Below, piece after piece: positions 27,641 to 35,721 of a DNA stretch of 64,000 nucleotides. The translations under genes and the position numbers were made by a program. This stretch comes from Cryobacterium sp. HLT2-28 (GTDB taxonomy: Bacteria; Actinomycetota; Actinomycetes; Actinomycetales; Microbacteriaceae). The stretch's first letter is position 1; each line of letters opens with the position of its first letter. The notes below the pieces were generated by a model. The model was not told the DNA's origin, searched no databases, and was given only the letters and a program-made list of their open reading frames with translations. The DNA lies in NCBI RefSeq assembly GCF_004402495.1, contig NZ_SOFH01000029.1, positions 1 to 64,000 of the forward strand, read 5' to 3'.

Positions 27641-28036
27641 TTACCTGGTGGCGGCGTCGTCGGACGCGGACGTCTCGGCGGCCTTCGCCGCGGACGTGGC
27701 TGCGGGCTTTGCCGCGGCGGGCTTGGTTGCCGCGGCGGGCTTGGTTGCCGCGGGGGTGGCGGGGCTATACGCGGTGCCACCGGCGTCCCTGGGCCCGGTT
27801 GTCCTGGCCTGCACGGCCGTGACGATCTTCTTGCCGGCGTCGAACAGGGCGGACGGCACGTCGCCGACCCGTTCGAGGGCGAAGTCGCGCACTTCTGTCA
27901 CACGGCGTTGCACGGGTGGGGCGCTCCACAGATTCTCAGCGGCAGCCACGATCTGGTCGTAGCGCTTGCGTCCGGCGCGGGCGCCCAGGACGTAGCCCAC
28001 GAGCCCACCTGTGATGAAGAGAAGCTTTCCCCGCAT
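27641..28036 (-). CDS. YtxH-like small membrane protein with Ala/Lys/Pro tail
   Basis: 131 residues. The N-terminus LLFITGGLVGYVLGARAGRKRYDQI is one membrane span with the GxxxGxxAG(R/K)KRY pattern of YtxH-like proteins, followed by an amphipathic helix. The last 45 residues are a low-complexity Ala-Lys-Pro-Thr tail with KPAA repeats, probably disordered. ATG 28036 has GGAG five bases upstream; a GTG two codons earlier overlaps that site. Confidence 0.7.
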   Translation of the reverse strand: MRGKLLFITGGLVGYVLGARAGRKRYDQIVAAAENLWSAPPVQRRVTEVRDFALERVGDVPSALFDAGKKIVTAVQARTTGPRDAGGTAYSPATPAATKPAAATKPAAAKPAATSAAKAAETSASDDAATR

Positions 28037-28156
28037 TGTCACTCCATTCCTCGAGGTTCATGTATCTCACCAGCGTATCCCTCCACGGGTTCACGCGCAG
28101 GGTGAAGCCGGAGCGACCCTGGTTGTCGGGGCTATTCCCAGCCTCCGGGCCGGCGT

Positions 28157-29707
28157 TCAGATGCCGAGCGCCCCGTGCCTGACCCTGCCGGCAGCCGCGA
28201 GGGCGTCGGGGATCACCGACGCGAGCCCGGTGCCGGCGAGCCAGGCACCGGTCAACTCCAACCCGGGCGTCGCCTCGACGGCCGTGCGCACCTGCCGCAC
28301 CCGGCCGGGCGCCCCGATCGTCGCCGGCGACAGGGCGTCGCCCCACAGCGTGCGGGCGAAACCGCGCACCGCGCCGGCGTCGAGGTCGACTCCGAAGATG
28401 GCGGACGCGTCCCGCAGGGCGAGGGCGAGCAGCTCGGCGTCGGACAGGTCGACTGTCGGGCCGGCCGCGCCGGCCCGACCATAGGAGAGACGGATGACGT
28501 GGCGCCCCGGTCCGGCCGCCTCGGCGAGCCAGCCCCACTTCGCGGTCGCGTGGGTGAGAGCCTTGGCGGTCACGCCGGGGGTGGCGGCCGCGACGAGGGC
28601 TCCCGTTCCCCGGGGGTGCGCGTCCAGCTGGGGCGCGTCGAGGACGATGGTGGCCAGTTCGACCGCGGTGGTCTCCGGCCAGTCGAGCCCGGCGAGTGCT
28701 GCCAGTTCGGGGCTGAGGCCGGAGACCAGGCGAAGAGCCGGGGCGCCCGGAGTCGCGAGGATCACGAAGCGGGCCTCCCGGTCGCGGGTCGCGGGCAGTG
28801 CGGCAGGTTCGGCGGCTCCGGCAGCGGAACAGCCCGGCAGATCAGTGGCCGGGACCTCGGCCGGAGCGTCGTGGGCCGGCACCTCGTGCCGCACGACCCA
28901 GGTCTGTTCTCCGCCAGCGGGCACACCGGCGTCGTCGGGCACACCGGCCCGCCGCAGGGTCGTGACCGGGGCATCCGTCACGATCTCGACCCCGAAATGG
29001 TCGAGGTCGGCCACGAGGGCGGACACCAGCCGGGACATGCCGCCGCGCAGGCTCGCCACGGCGGAGCCGGCCGGGGCCGCGGAGCGGAGGGACAGGACCG
29101 CGCCCGACAGCGAGCCTGCCGTGGTCAGGGCTGCGTTCAGCCCGGGGGCGACGACGTCGATCTCGAGGTCGTCCGCCGCGGAGGAATAGACCCCCGCGGT
29201 GACCGGCTCGACGAGCCGTTCGAGCACGCGGCGGCCCATCCGTTTGCGCACGAGGTCGCCCAGACTGTGCTCGCGGCCGATCGTGAGCACCGGCATCAGC
29301 CGGTCGAGGTAGGCGCGCCAGGCGCCGCTCCATCCGATCACGCGGCGCACGTCGTCGGCCAGCGGGGACCCGGGGATCCCGAGCACCCCGGCCTGGGGCA
29401 GGGGGACGCTGATCGACCCGCCGCCCGGGCCCTCGTCGGGCAGGTGCAGCCAGGCGCCGGCCGGGTCCGGCGCGACCACGTCGCCGGTCAGGCCGAGCGA
29501 GTCGACGAACTCGGCGACCGCGTTGCGGCGCACCGCGAAGCTCTCGGCCCCGCTGTCCAGGGTCAGCCCGGCGACCTCGTGGCTTGCGACCGCCCCGCCC
29601 ACCGCGGGTGTCGCCTCGAGCACGGTCACCGTGAGGCCGACCCGGGCGCACGCCCTGGCCGCGACGAGGCCGGCCACACCCCCGCCGATGACGATGACGT
29701 CCTGCAT
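28157..29707 (-). CDS. hemY: Coproporphyrinogen III oxidase / protoporphyrinogen oxidase (HemY/CgoX)
   Basis: 516 residues, FAD-dependent six-electron oxidase of the porphyrinogen ring. The dinucleotide-binding motif VIGGGVAGLVAARACAR is at the N-terminus, with VGGAVASHEVAG and LDSGAESF following as in the family. Its C-terminus has TGAWLAGTGLASVIPDALAA. In this HemQ-containing pathway the likely reaction is coproporphyrinogen III to coproporphyrin III. It follows hemE by 30 bases. Confidence 0.94.
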   Translation of the reverse strand: MQDVIVIGGGVAGLVAARACARVGLTVTVLEATPAVGGAVASHEVAGLTLDSGAESFAVRRNAVAEFVDSLGLTGDVVAPDPAGAWLHLPDEGPGGGSISVPLPQAGVLGIPGSPLADDVRRVIGWSGAWRAYLDRLMPVLTIGREHSLGDLVRKRMGRRVLERLVEPVTAGVYSSAADDLEIDVVAPGLNAALTTAGSLSGAVLSLRSAAPAGSAVASLRGGMSRLVSALVADLDHFGVEIVTDAPVTTLRRAGVPDDAGVPAGGEQTWVVRHEVPAHDAPAEVPATDLPGCSAAGAAEPAALPATRDREARFVILATPGAPALRLVSGLSPELAALAGLDWPETTAVELATIVLDAPQLDAHPRGTGALVAAATPGVTAKALTHATAKWGWLAEAAGPGRHVIRLSYGRAGAAGPTVDLSDAELLALALRDASAIFGVDLDAGAVRGFARTLWGDALSPATIGAPGRVRQVRTAVEATPGLELTGAWLAGTGLASVIPDALAAAGRVRHGALGI

Positions 29708-29737
29708 GTGCTTCTCAGCTCCCGGGTCGGCGAACGG

Positions 29738-30895
29738 TCAGGACGCGACCGTGGCGGAGGCGCCGAGCTCGTGCACGAACGAGACCAGCCGGGTGAGCAC
29801 GTCCGGGTCGGTCAGCGGCGGGACGCCGTGGCCGAGGTTGAGCACATGGGCCGGCGCGGTGCGGCCGCGCTCGAGCACGTCGAGCACATGCGCCTCGAGC
29901 ACGGGCCACGGCGCGGCGAGCAGGGCCGGGTCGATGTTGCCCTGCACGGGAACCACTCCGCCGAGGCGGCGATTGGCCTCGTCCAGCGGCACCCGGTAGT
30001 CGACTCCGACGACGTCGGCGCCCACCCCGTGCATCTCCTTGAGGAGCTCCCCCGTGCCGACGCCGAAGTGCACCACCGGCACGTTGCGGCGGGTGGCCGT
30101 CTCCGCGCCGGTCTGGTCGGCATCCGTGGGGACGCCGTTCTCGGTGTAGGTGAGGTCGCGGACATGCGCGATCGCCGCCGCGGATGCGGGCGCGACGTAC
30201 CGGGTGTAGTCGTCCAGCGACAGGGCGCCCGCCCAGGAGTCGAAGAGCTGGGCGGCGCTGGCCCCGGCCAGCACCTGCGCACGCAGGAAGCGGCCGGTCA
30301 CCTCGGCCGTCCAGGCCATCAGGGCGGCCCAGGCCTCCGGGTCGGCGTGCATCAAGGTGCGGGCGTTGATGTGGTCCTTCGACGGCCCGCCCTCGACCAG
30401 GTAGGCAGCCAGGGTGAACGGGGCTCCCGCGAAGCCGATCAGCGGGGTGGCGCCGAGTTCAGCGACCGTGCGGGCGACCGCCTGGCGGATCGGGGCGAGG
30501 CTCGTGTCGAGCACGGCCGGGTCGAGGGCGGTGAGCTCGGCGACGTCCTTCGCCGTGCGCACGGCCTTGCCGAGGACCGGACCCATGCCGGCGACGATCT
30601 CGACATCGACGCCGACCAGCTTGAGCGGAATCACGATGTCGCTGAACAGGATGCCCGCGTCGACGTTGTGCCGGCGCACAGGCTGCAGGGTGATCTCGCT
30701 GGCCATCTCGGGGTCGAGGCAGGCGTCCAGCATCCGGGTGCCCACCCGGAGCGAGCGGTATTCGGGCAGGGAGCGGCCGGCCTGGCGCATGAACCAGACG
30801 GGGGTCACCTCCGGGCGGGTGCCCTGGTAGGCCCGGATGAGACGGGCGTCGGCGGTGAGTCCGGATGCGAGGGGGTGGTGCGCTTCAAGGTTCAT
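29738..30895 (-). CDS. hemE: Uroporphyrinogen decarboxylase
   Basis: 385 residues; converts uroporphyrinogen III to coproporphyrinogen III. The signature [16 protein letters not shown] and the FSDIVIP and [17 protein letters not shown] segments identify it. ATG 30895 is chosen because GAGG is five bases upstream; a codon at 30913 would be in the promoter. It is the first gene of the leftward haem genes, divergent from hemA by 71 bases. Confidence 0.96.
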   Translation of the reverse strand: MNLEAHHPLASGLTADARLIRAYQGTRPEVTPVWFMRQAGRSLPEYRSLRVGTRMLDACLDPEMASEITLQPVRRHNVDAGILFSDIVIPLKLVGVDVEIVAGMGPVLGKAVRTAKDVAELTALDPAVLDTSLAPIRQAVARTVAELGATPLIGFAGAPFTLAAYLVEGGPSKDHINARTLMHADPEAWAALMAWTAEVTGRFLRAQVLAGASAAQLFDSWAGALSLDDYTRYVAPASAAAIAHVRDLTYTENGVPTDADQTGAETATRRNVPVVHFGVGTGELLKEMHGVGADVVGVDYRVPLDEANRRLGGVVPVQGNIDPALLAAPWPVLEAHVLDVLERGRTAPAHVLNLGHGVPPLTDPDVLTRLVSFVHELGASATVAS

Positions 30896-30928
30896 TTGCC
30901 TCAATTCTGTCAAACTTCACACACCCGG

Positions 30929-30960
30929 GCGATTCGACCCCCAGAATCGCAAAGTAGACT
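30929..30960. promoter_or_regulatory. hemA promoter with overlapping 7-bp inverted repeat
   Basis: GCGATTC and GAATCGC arms (30929-30935, 30944-30950) flank eight bases in the hemE/hemA divergent region. A plausible -35 TTCGAC (30933-30938) lies in the dyad, and TAGACT (30955-30960) is 16 bases on, followed by six bases and the hemA GTG. A regulator bound here could control both directions; its identity is unknown. Confidence 0.45.
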
Positions 30961-30966
30961 TCACAG

Positions 30967-32361
30967 GTGTTAATCTGCCTGTCCGCCAGTCACAAGAACT
31001 CCAGCTTCGACGTGCTGGAGCGGTTGTCTGTCGGTGCGGGCGACGCAGCGGCCGGCATCCTGGCGCGCCACCCGGCCCTGGTCGGAGCCGTCGTCGTGGC
31101 CACCTGCAACCGCTTCGAGGCGTACCTCGACCTGGACGAACCGACCGGCAGTTCCCCCCGGTTCGCCGTGCGCGCCGCGATCGACGGCGTCAGCGCGAGC
31201 ACCGGCGTGGCCGTCGAGGTGCTGCGTGACACCCTCGAACTCGTGCACGGCAACACCGTCGCCGAGCATCTCTTCGCCGTCACCAGCGGCCTCGAATCCG
31301 TCGTCGTCGGCGAGGGCGAGATCGCCGGCCAGGTGCGGCGCTCGCTCGAACAGGCCCGGCTGGTGGGCACCACGAGCCCGGAGCTGGAGCGCCTGTTCCA
31401 GCGTGCCTCGCAGACCTCCCGCGGAATCAAGAACCGCACCGGGATCGGCGCGGCAGGCCGCTCTCTCGTGCGGCTCGCCCTCGAACTGGCCGAAAGCCGC
31501 ATCCCCGACTGGACCGAGACCCAGGTGCTCCTGGTCGGCACCGGGCGCTACGCCGGCGCCTCCCTGGCCGCTCTGCGCGACCTCGGTGCCGAGAACGTGC
31601 GGGTCTATTCCCCCTCGGGCCGCGCCCGCAAGTTCGCTTCCTCACACCGGATCACCGCGGTCGCCGAGTCGGACTTCGCCGTGGCGGCCGCGAGCGCCGA
31701 CCTCATCCTCACCTGCACGACCGTCGAGCACCACGTGATCACCGCCGCACTGCTCCGGGCCGGGCGCGCCCAGGGTGGGGCCCCGGCGGATGCCGCACCG
31801 CCGGCAACCGTGTGCCCGGTCGGCGAGTCGCCCGGGTCGTCACTCTCTCCAGAGGCCCCCGGGTCACCGGAGACTCCGCAGCGGCTCATCATCGACCTCG
31901 GCCTGCCGCGCAACGTCGACCCCGATGTGACCGAGCTGGCCGGGGTTGAACTGCTCGACCTCGAGACCATCCGCATCCACGCCCCGCTCGAAGAGCTCAA
32001 CGCCACCAGCGACGCCCGCCTCCTCGTGGGACGGGCCGCCCGCAAGTTCTCCGCGGTCGCCGAGGAGCAGAGCCTCGCTCCGGCGGTCGTCGCCCTGCGC
32101 AGCCACATCTTCGGCCTCCTCGACGCGGAGATCGAACGGGTCCGCCGTCGCAGCGACTCGACCGAGCAGACCGAAGCGGCGCTGCGGCACTTGGCCAGCG
32201 TGCTGCTGCACACCCCGATGGTGCGCTCCCGAGAGCTCGCCCGGGCCGGCGAGCAGGCCGCCTTCCTGACCGGGCTCGACGCGGTGTTCGGCATCCAGGT
32301 CGACCTGCCCGCCGTCTCCGGCACCCCGGGCGACGTCGAAATCTCCCCCGCCGCCTCATGA
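30967..32361 (+). CDS. hemA: Glutamyl-tRNA reductase
   Basis: 464 residues; reduces glutamyl-tRNA to glutamate-1-semialdehyde, the first committed step. Catalytic Cys47 lies in ATCNRFEAY, with the SGLESVVVGEGEI and SQTSRGIKNRTGIG motifs, then the NADPH domain and dimerisation helix. An Ala/Pro/Ser-rich insert of about 35 residues interrupts the NADPH domain near residue 270. GTG 30967 matches the family N-terminus and has no ribosome site but a -10 hexamer six bases away. Its last codons are duplicated downstream. Confidence 0.95.
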   Translation: MLICLSASHKNSSFDVLERLSVGAGDAAAGILARHPALVGAVVVATCNRFEAYLDLDEPTGSSPRFAVRAAIDGVSASTGVAVEVLRDTLELVHGNTVAEHLFAVTSGLESVVVGEGEIAGQVRRSLEQARLVGTTSPELERLFQRASQTSRGIKNRTGIGAAGRSLVRLALELAESRIPDWTETQVLLVGTGRYAGASLAALRDLGAENVRVYSPSGRARKFASSHRITAVAESDFAVAAASADLILTCTTVEHHVITAALLRAGRAQGGAPADAAPPATVCPVGESPGSSLSPEAPGSPETPQRLIIDLGLPRNVDPDVTELAGVELLDLETIRIHAPLEELNATSDARLLVGRAARKFSAVAEEQSLAPAVVALRSHIFGLLDAEIERVRRRSDSTEQTEAALRHLASVLLHTPMVRSRELARAGEQAAFLTGLDAVFGIQVDLPAVSGTPGDVEISPAAS

Positions 32362-32460
32362 CGGCGGCCGTCCTCGTGCGCCAGCCGTCATGAGGCGACG
32401 TCGAGATCTCCCCCGCCGCCTCATGACCGTGGCCGTCCTCGTGCGCCGGCCGTCATGAGT
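32331..32460. repeat. Tandem duplication, two 65-bp units, with hairpin
   Basis: Units 32331-32395 and 32396-32460 differ at five positions. They cover the last ten codons and stop of hemA and the start codon of the next gene. Unit 1 contains a perfect 14-bp inverted repeat (32352-32365 with 32384-32397), which could be a terminator hairpin; in unit 2 only the outer eight pairs of that stem remain. Confidence 0.8.
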
Positions 32461-33054
32461 GAACCGGGGCCGCACGGCGCGTTCCCGTTCGCCGCCCACC
32501 CGGTCCGAACCCGGCGCCTGCTGCTCCGCCCGCTGACCGCGTCCGACGCCGAGGAGGTCGCCGCCTACCAGGGCCTGCCCGAGGTCGTGCGGTACCTGCC
32601 GTGGCCGGTTCGGAGTCCCGAGGAATCGCGGGAGCACACCATCACCCGCGCCGGGTTCACCCGGCTGGCCGAGGACGGCGACGCCCTCATCCTCGCCGCG
32701 GAACTCGTCGGCGCGGCCGGAGCGCCCGGGCCCGTGATCGGCGACCTCAGCGTGTTCCTCAAGAGCCGGGAGCACGCCCAGGTCGCGGTCGGCTGGGTCT
32801 TTCACCCCGACTGGCACGGCCAGGGCTTCGCCACCGAAGCCGCCGGCGCCCTGCTCGACCTCGCGTTCGGGGAGTTGGGCGCGCACCGGGTGTTCGCCGA
32901 ACTCGATCCGCGGAACGAAGCATCCGCCGCCCTCTGCCTGCGGCTGGGGATGCGCCTCGAGGCGCACTTCGTCGAGACCGAGTTCTTCAAGGGCGAGTGG
33001 TCCGACCTGCAGGTGTTCGCGATCCAGGCCCGCGACCGGCCGGTCGCACGATGA
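32455..33054 (+). CDS. GNAT-family N-acetyltransferase (RimJ/RimL type)
   Basis: 199 residues. RTRRLLLRPLTASDAEEVAAY opens the RimJ/RimL-like GNAT fold, and GWVFHPDWHGQGFATEAAGALL is the acetyl-CoA-binding motif A. The later ELDPRNEASAALCLRLGMRLEAHFVE is also typical. Substrate may be a protein N-terminus or small amine; not resolvable. Its start lies in the second copy of the hemA-end duplication, and it overlaps the alcohol dehydrogenase by four bases. Confidence 0.9.
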   Translation: MSEPGPHGAFPFAAHPVRTRRLLLRPLTASDAEEVAAYQGLPEVVRYLPWPVRSPEESREHTITRAGFTRLAEDGDALILAAELVGAAGAPGPVIGDLSVFLKSREHAQVAVGWVFHPDWHGQGFATEAAGALLDLAFGELGAHRVFAELDPRNEASAALCLRLGMRLEAHFVETEFFKGEWSDLQVFAIQARDRPVAR

Positions 33055-34136
33055 AGGCGGTCTGGTTCGAGCGCTTCGGCGAGTTGCCCGAACTGCGGGA
33101 GGTGCCCGACCCGGTCGCCTCCCCAACGGGCGTCGTCGTGCGAGTGGAGGCGACCGGCCTCTGCCGCAGCGACTGGCACGGCTGGCTGGGGCACGACCCC
33201 GGAGTCGCGCTGCCCCACGTTCCGGGCCACGAACTCGTCGGGGTGATCGACTCGGCCGGACCCCTGGTGCGCCGGTTCCGGGTCGGCCAGCGCGTCACGG
33301 TTCCGTTCGTCTGCGCCTGCGGCGACTGCCCGGATTGCGCGGCGGGAAACGCCCAGGTCTGCCGCAACCAGACCCAGCCGGGCTTCACCCACTGGGGTTC
33401 CTACGCCGAACTGGTCGCGCTGCACGACGCCGACGTCAACCTCATCGCCGTGCCGGACGCTCTCGACGCGGGGGCCGCCGCCCTGCTCGGCTGCCGGTTC
33501 GCCACCGCTTATCGCGGCCTGGCCCACCAGGCCCGCCTGGCTCCCGACGAGACACTCGTGGTTGTCGGGTGCGGCGGCGTCGGGCTCTCCGCGGTGATGA
33601 TCGGCGCCGCCCTGGGCGCGACGGTGATCGCGGTGGACATCAGCGGGCCTGCCCTCGGCGCGGCCGCCCGGTGCGGAGCCGCGCACACGGTCGATTCCTC
33701 CGGCCTGGACGACGACGAGGTTCTCGCCCGCATCCGCGCCGCCGCCGGGAGCGCGGGCGTGCAGGTCAGCGTCGAGGCGCTCGGCCGGGAGGACACGGTC
33801 TCCATCGCCATCCGCTCCCTGGCCGCCCGCGGTCGCCACGTGCAGATCGGCCTGCTGGCGGAGGACCCGCGGATGCCGCTCGGCGACGTCATCGCCCGGG
33901 AGTTGACGGTGCTCGGCAGCCACGGGATGCCCGCCGCCGACTACCCGGCGCTGCTCGCCCTGGTCGAATCGGGCCGGTTGCGCCCCGAGACCCTGGTCAG
34001 CCGGAGGATCACCCTCGCCGAGGCGCCGGCCGCCCTCGCGGCGATGTCGGACCCGGTGCCGCCGGCCGGCGTCACCCTGATCGAGGTCGCCCCGCGCCCC
34101 GCCTCCAAGTCAGGCCGCGTCGCCAATTCAGGCTGA
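33051..34136 (+). CDS. Zinc-dependent alcohol dehydrogenase (MDR)
   Basis: 361 residues. Catalytic-zinc ligands are in GLCRSDWHGW and GHELVGVI; four structural-zinc cysteines are in CACGDCPDCAAGNAQVC; the NAD-binding motif is VVGCGGVGLSAVMIG. This is a full zinc alcohol dehydrogenase with both metal sites. It is translationally coupled to the GNAT gene. A 12-bp tandem repeat spans its stop, giving three in-frame TGA codons in a row of repeats. Confidence 0.9.
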   Translation: MKAVWFERFGELPELREVPDPVASPTGVVVRVEATGLCRSDWHGWLGHDPGVALPHVPGHELVGVIDSAGPLVRRFRVGQRVTVPFVCACGDCPDCAAGNAQVCRNQTQPGFTHWGSYAELVALHDADVNLIAVPDALDAGAAALLGCRFATAYRGLAHQARLAPDETLVVVGCGGVGLSAVMIGAALGATVIAVDISGPALGAAARCGAAHTVDSSGLDDDEVLARIRAAAGSAGVQVSVEALGREDTVSIAIRSLAARGRHVQIGLLAEDPRMPLGDVIARELTVLGSHGMPAADYPALLALVESGRLRPETLVSRRITLAEAPAALAAMSDPVPPAGVTLIEVAPRPASKSGRVANSG

Positions 34137-34163
34137 GCCCGCGGCTGAGCCCGCGGCTGAGCA
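34131..34163. repeat. 12-bp tandem repeat at the alcohol dehydrogenase stop
   Basis: The unit GGCTGAGCCCGC occurs twice plus a partial third copy. Because the period is a multiple of three, TGA recurs in frame at 34134, 34146 and 34158. Confidence 0.7.
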
Positions 34164-34178
34164 GCGGACCGGCGCGGG

Positions 34179-35564
34179 CTACGCGCCGCGGAGGCGCTCG
34201 GCGAGGTAGGCGTCGAGCTTGTCCAGCGGCACGCGCTCCTGCGCCATGGTGTCGCGGTCGCGCACGGTGACGGCCTGGTCCTCGAGCGAGTCGAAGTCGA
34301 CCGTGACGCAATACGGCGTGCCGATCTCATCCTGGCGACGGTAGCGGCGGCCGATCGCACCGGCGTCGTCGAAGTCCACGTTCCACGACTCGCGGAGGCG
34401 GGCGGCGAGCGCCTTGGCCATCGGCGAGAGCGCCTCGTTGCGGGACAACGGCAGCACGGCGACCTTGATCGGCGCCAGGCGCCGGTCGAGCCTCAGCACG
34501 GTGCGCTTGTCGACGCCGCCCTTCGCGTTCGGCACCTCTTCCTCGTGGTACGCGTCAACCAGGAAGGCCATCAGCGAACGGGTCAGGCCGGCGGCCGGCT
34601 CGATCACGTAGGGAACCCAGCGTTCGTTCTTGGTCTGGTCGAAGTAGGACAGGTCCTTGCCGGATGCCGCGGCGTGCGTCTTCAGGTCGAAGTCGGTGCG
34701 GTTCGCCACGCCTTCGAGCTCGCCGAATTCGCTGCCGCTGAAACCGAAGCGGTACTCGATGTCCACGGTGCGCTTGGAGTAGTGGGAGAGCTTCTCGGCG
34801 GGGTGCTCGAACAAACGCAGGTTGTCGGCGTCGATGCCGAGGCCGGTGTACCACGCCATCCGCTGGTCGATCCAGTACTGGTGCCATTCCTCGTCCGTGC
34901 CGGGCTCGACGAAGAACTCCATCTCCATCTGCTCGAACTCGCGGGTGCGGAAGATGAAGTTGCCCGGGGTGATCTCGTTGCGGAAGCTCTTGCCGATCTG
35001 GCCGATGCCGAACGGCGGCTTCATCCGGGCGGCCTGCAGCACATTGGCGAAGTTCACGAAGATGCCCTGGGCTGTCTCCGGCCGCAGATACTGCATGCCG
35101 GTCTCGTCGTCGACCGGGCCGAGGTAGGTTTTGAGCAGACCGGAGAACGCGCGCGGTTCGGTCCAGATGTGCCGGTTGCCGCAGTTCGGGCAGGGGATGC
35201 CGTCGATGCCGCCCTCGGGCGGGCGGCCCTTCTTCTCCTCGAATTCCTCCTCGAGGTGGTCGGCCCGGAAGCGCTTGTGGCAGCTCGTGCACTCCACCAG
35301 CGGGTCGGAGAAGACCTCGACGTGGCCGGATGCCTCCCACACCTTGCGGGGCAGGATCACCGAGGAGTCCAGGCCCACCACATCGTCGCGGCTGGTGACC
35401 ATGAAGCGCCACCACTGCTTCTTGATGTTCTCCTTCAGCTCCACCCCGAGCGGCCCGTAGTCCCACGCGGAGCGGGATCCGCCGTAGATTTCACCGGCCT
35501 GGAAGACGAACCCGCGGTGGCGGGCGAGGGCGATGACGGAATCGAGGCGGGTGGGGGCGGCCAC
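34179..35564 (-). CDS. glyS: Glycyl-tRNA synthetase (homodimeric class II)
   Basis: 461 residues; charges tRNA-Gly. [25 protein letters not shown] is motif-1 region, [25 protein letters not shown] is motif 2, and a Cys pair set (CTSCHKRF with CPNCGNRH) forms a probable zinc-binding insert. A C-terminal anticodon-binding domain follows. It is the single-chain eukaryote/archaea-like type found in actinobacteria. GTG 35564 has GGAG five bases upstream. Confidence 0.96.
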   Translation of the reverse strand: MAAPTRLDSVIALARHRGFVFQAGEIYGGSRSAWDYGPLGVELKENIKKQWWRFMVTSRDDVVGLDSSVILPRKVWEASGHVEVFSDPLVECTSCHKRFRADHLEEEFEEKKGRPPEGGIDGIPCPNCGNRHIWTEPRAFSGLLKTYLGPVDDETGMQYLRPETAQGIFVNFANVLQAARMKPPFGIGQIGKSFRNEITPGNFIFRTREFEQMEMEFFVEPGTDEEWHQYWIDQRMAWYTGLGIDADNLRLFEHPAEKLSHYSKRTVDIEYRFGFSGSEFGELEGVANRTDFDLKTHAAASGKDLSYFDQTKNERWVPYVIEPAAGLTRSLMAFLVDAYHEEEVPNAKGGVDKRTVLRLDRRLAPIKVAVLPLSRNEALSPMAKALAARLRESWNVDFDDAGAIGRRYRRQDEIGTPYCVTVDFDSLEDQAVTVRDRDTMAQERVPLDKLDAYLAERLRGA

Positions 35565-35721
35565 GGTGGCTCCAATGGTCGAGGGTGGGAGAGTGTGTCG
35601 CGAGCGGGCGGAAGCCCGGCGGGCGCTCAGCCCATTTTAGGCGTTTGCCGCCGCTCCGCCGCCAAGCTGTTAGCCTTGCTAAGGAATCCCGCAGTCCTTG
35701 CGGTACCTCAAGGGAGAGATC

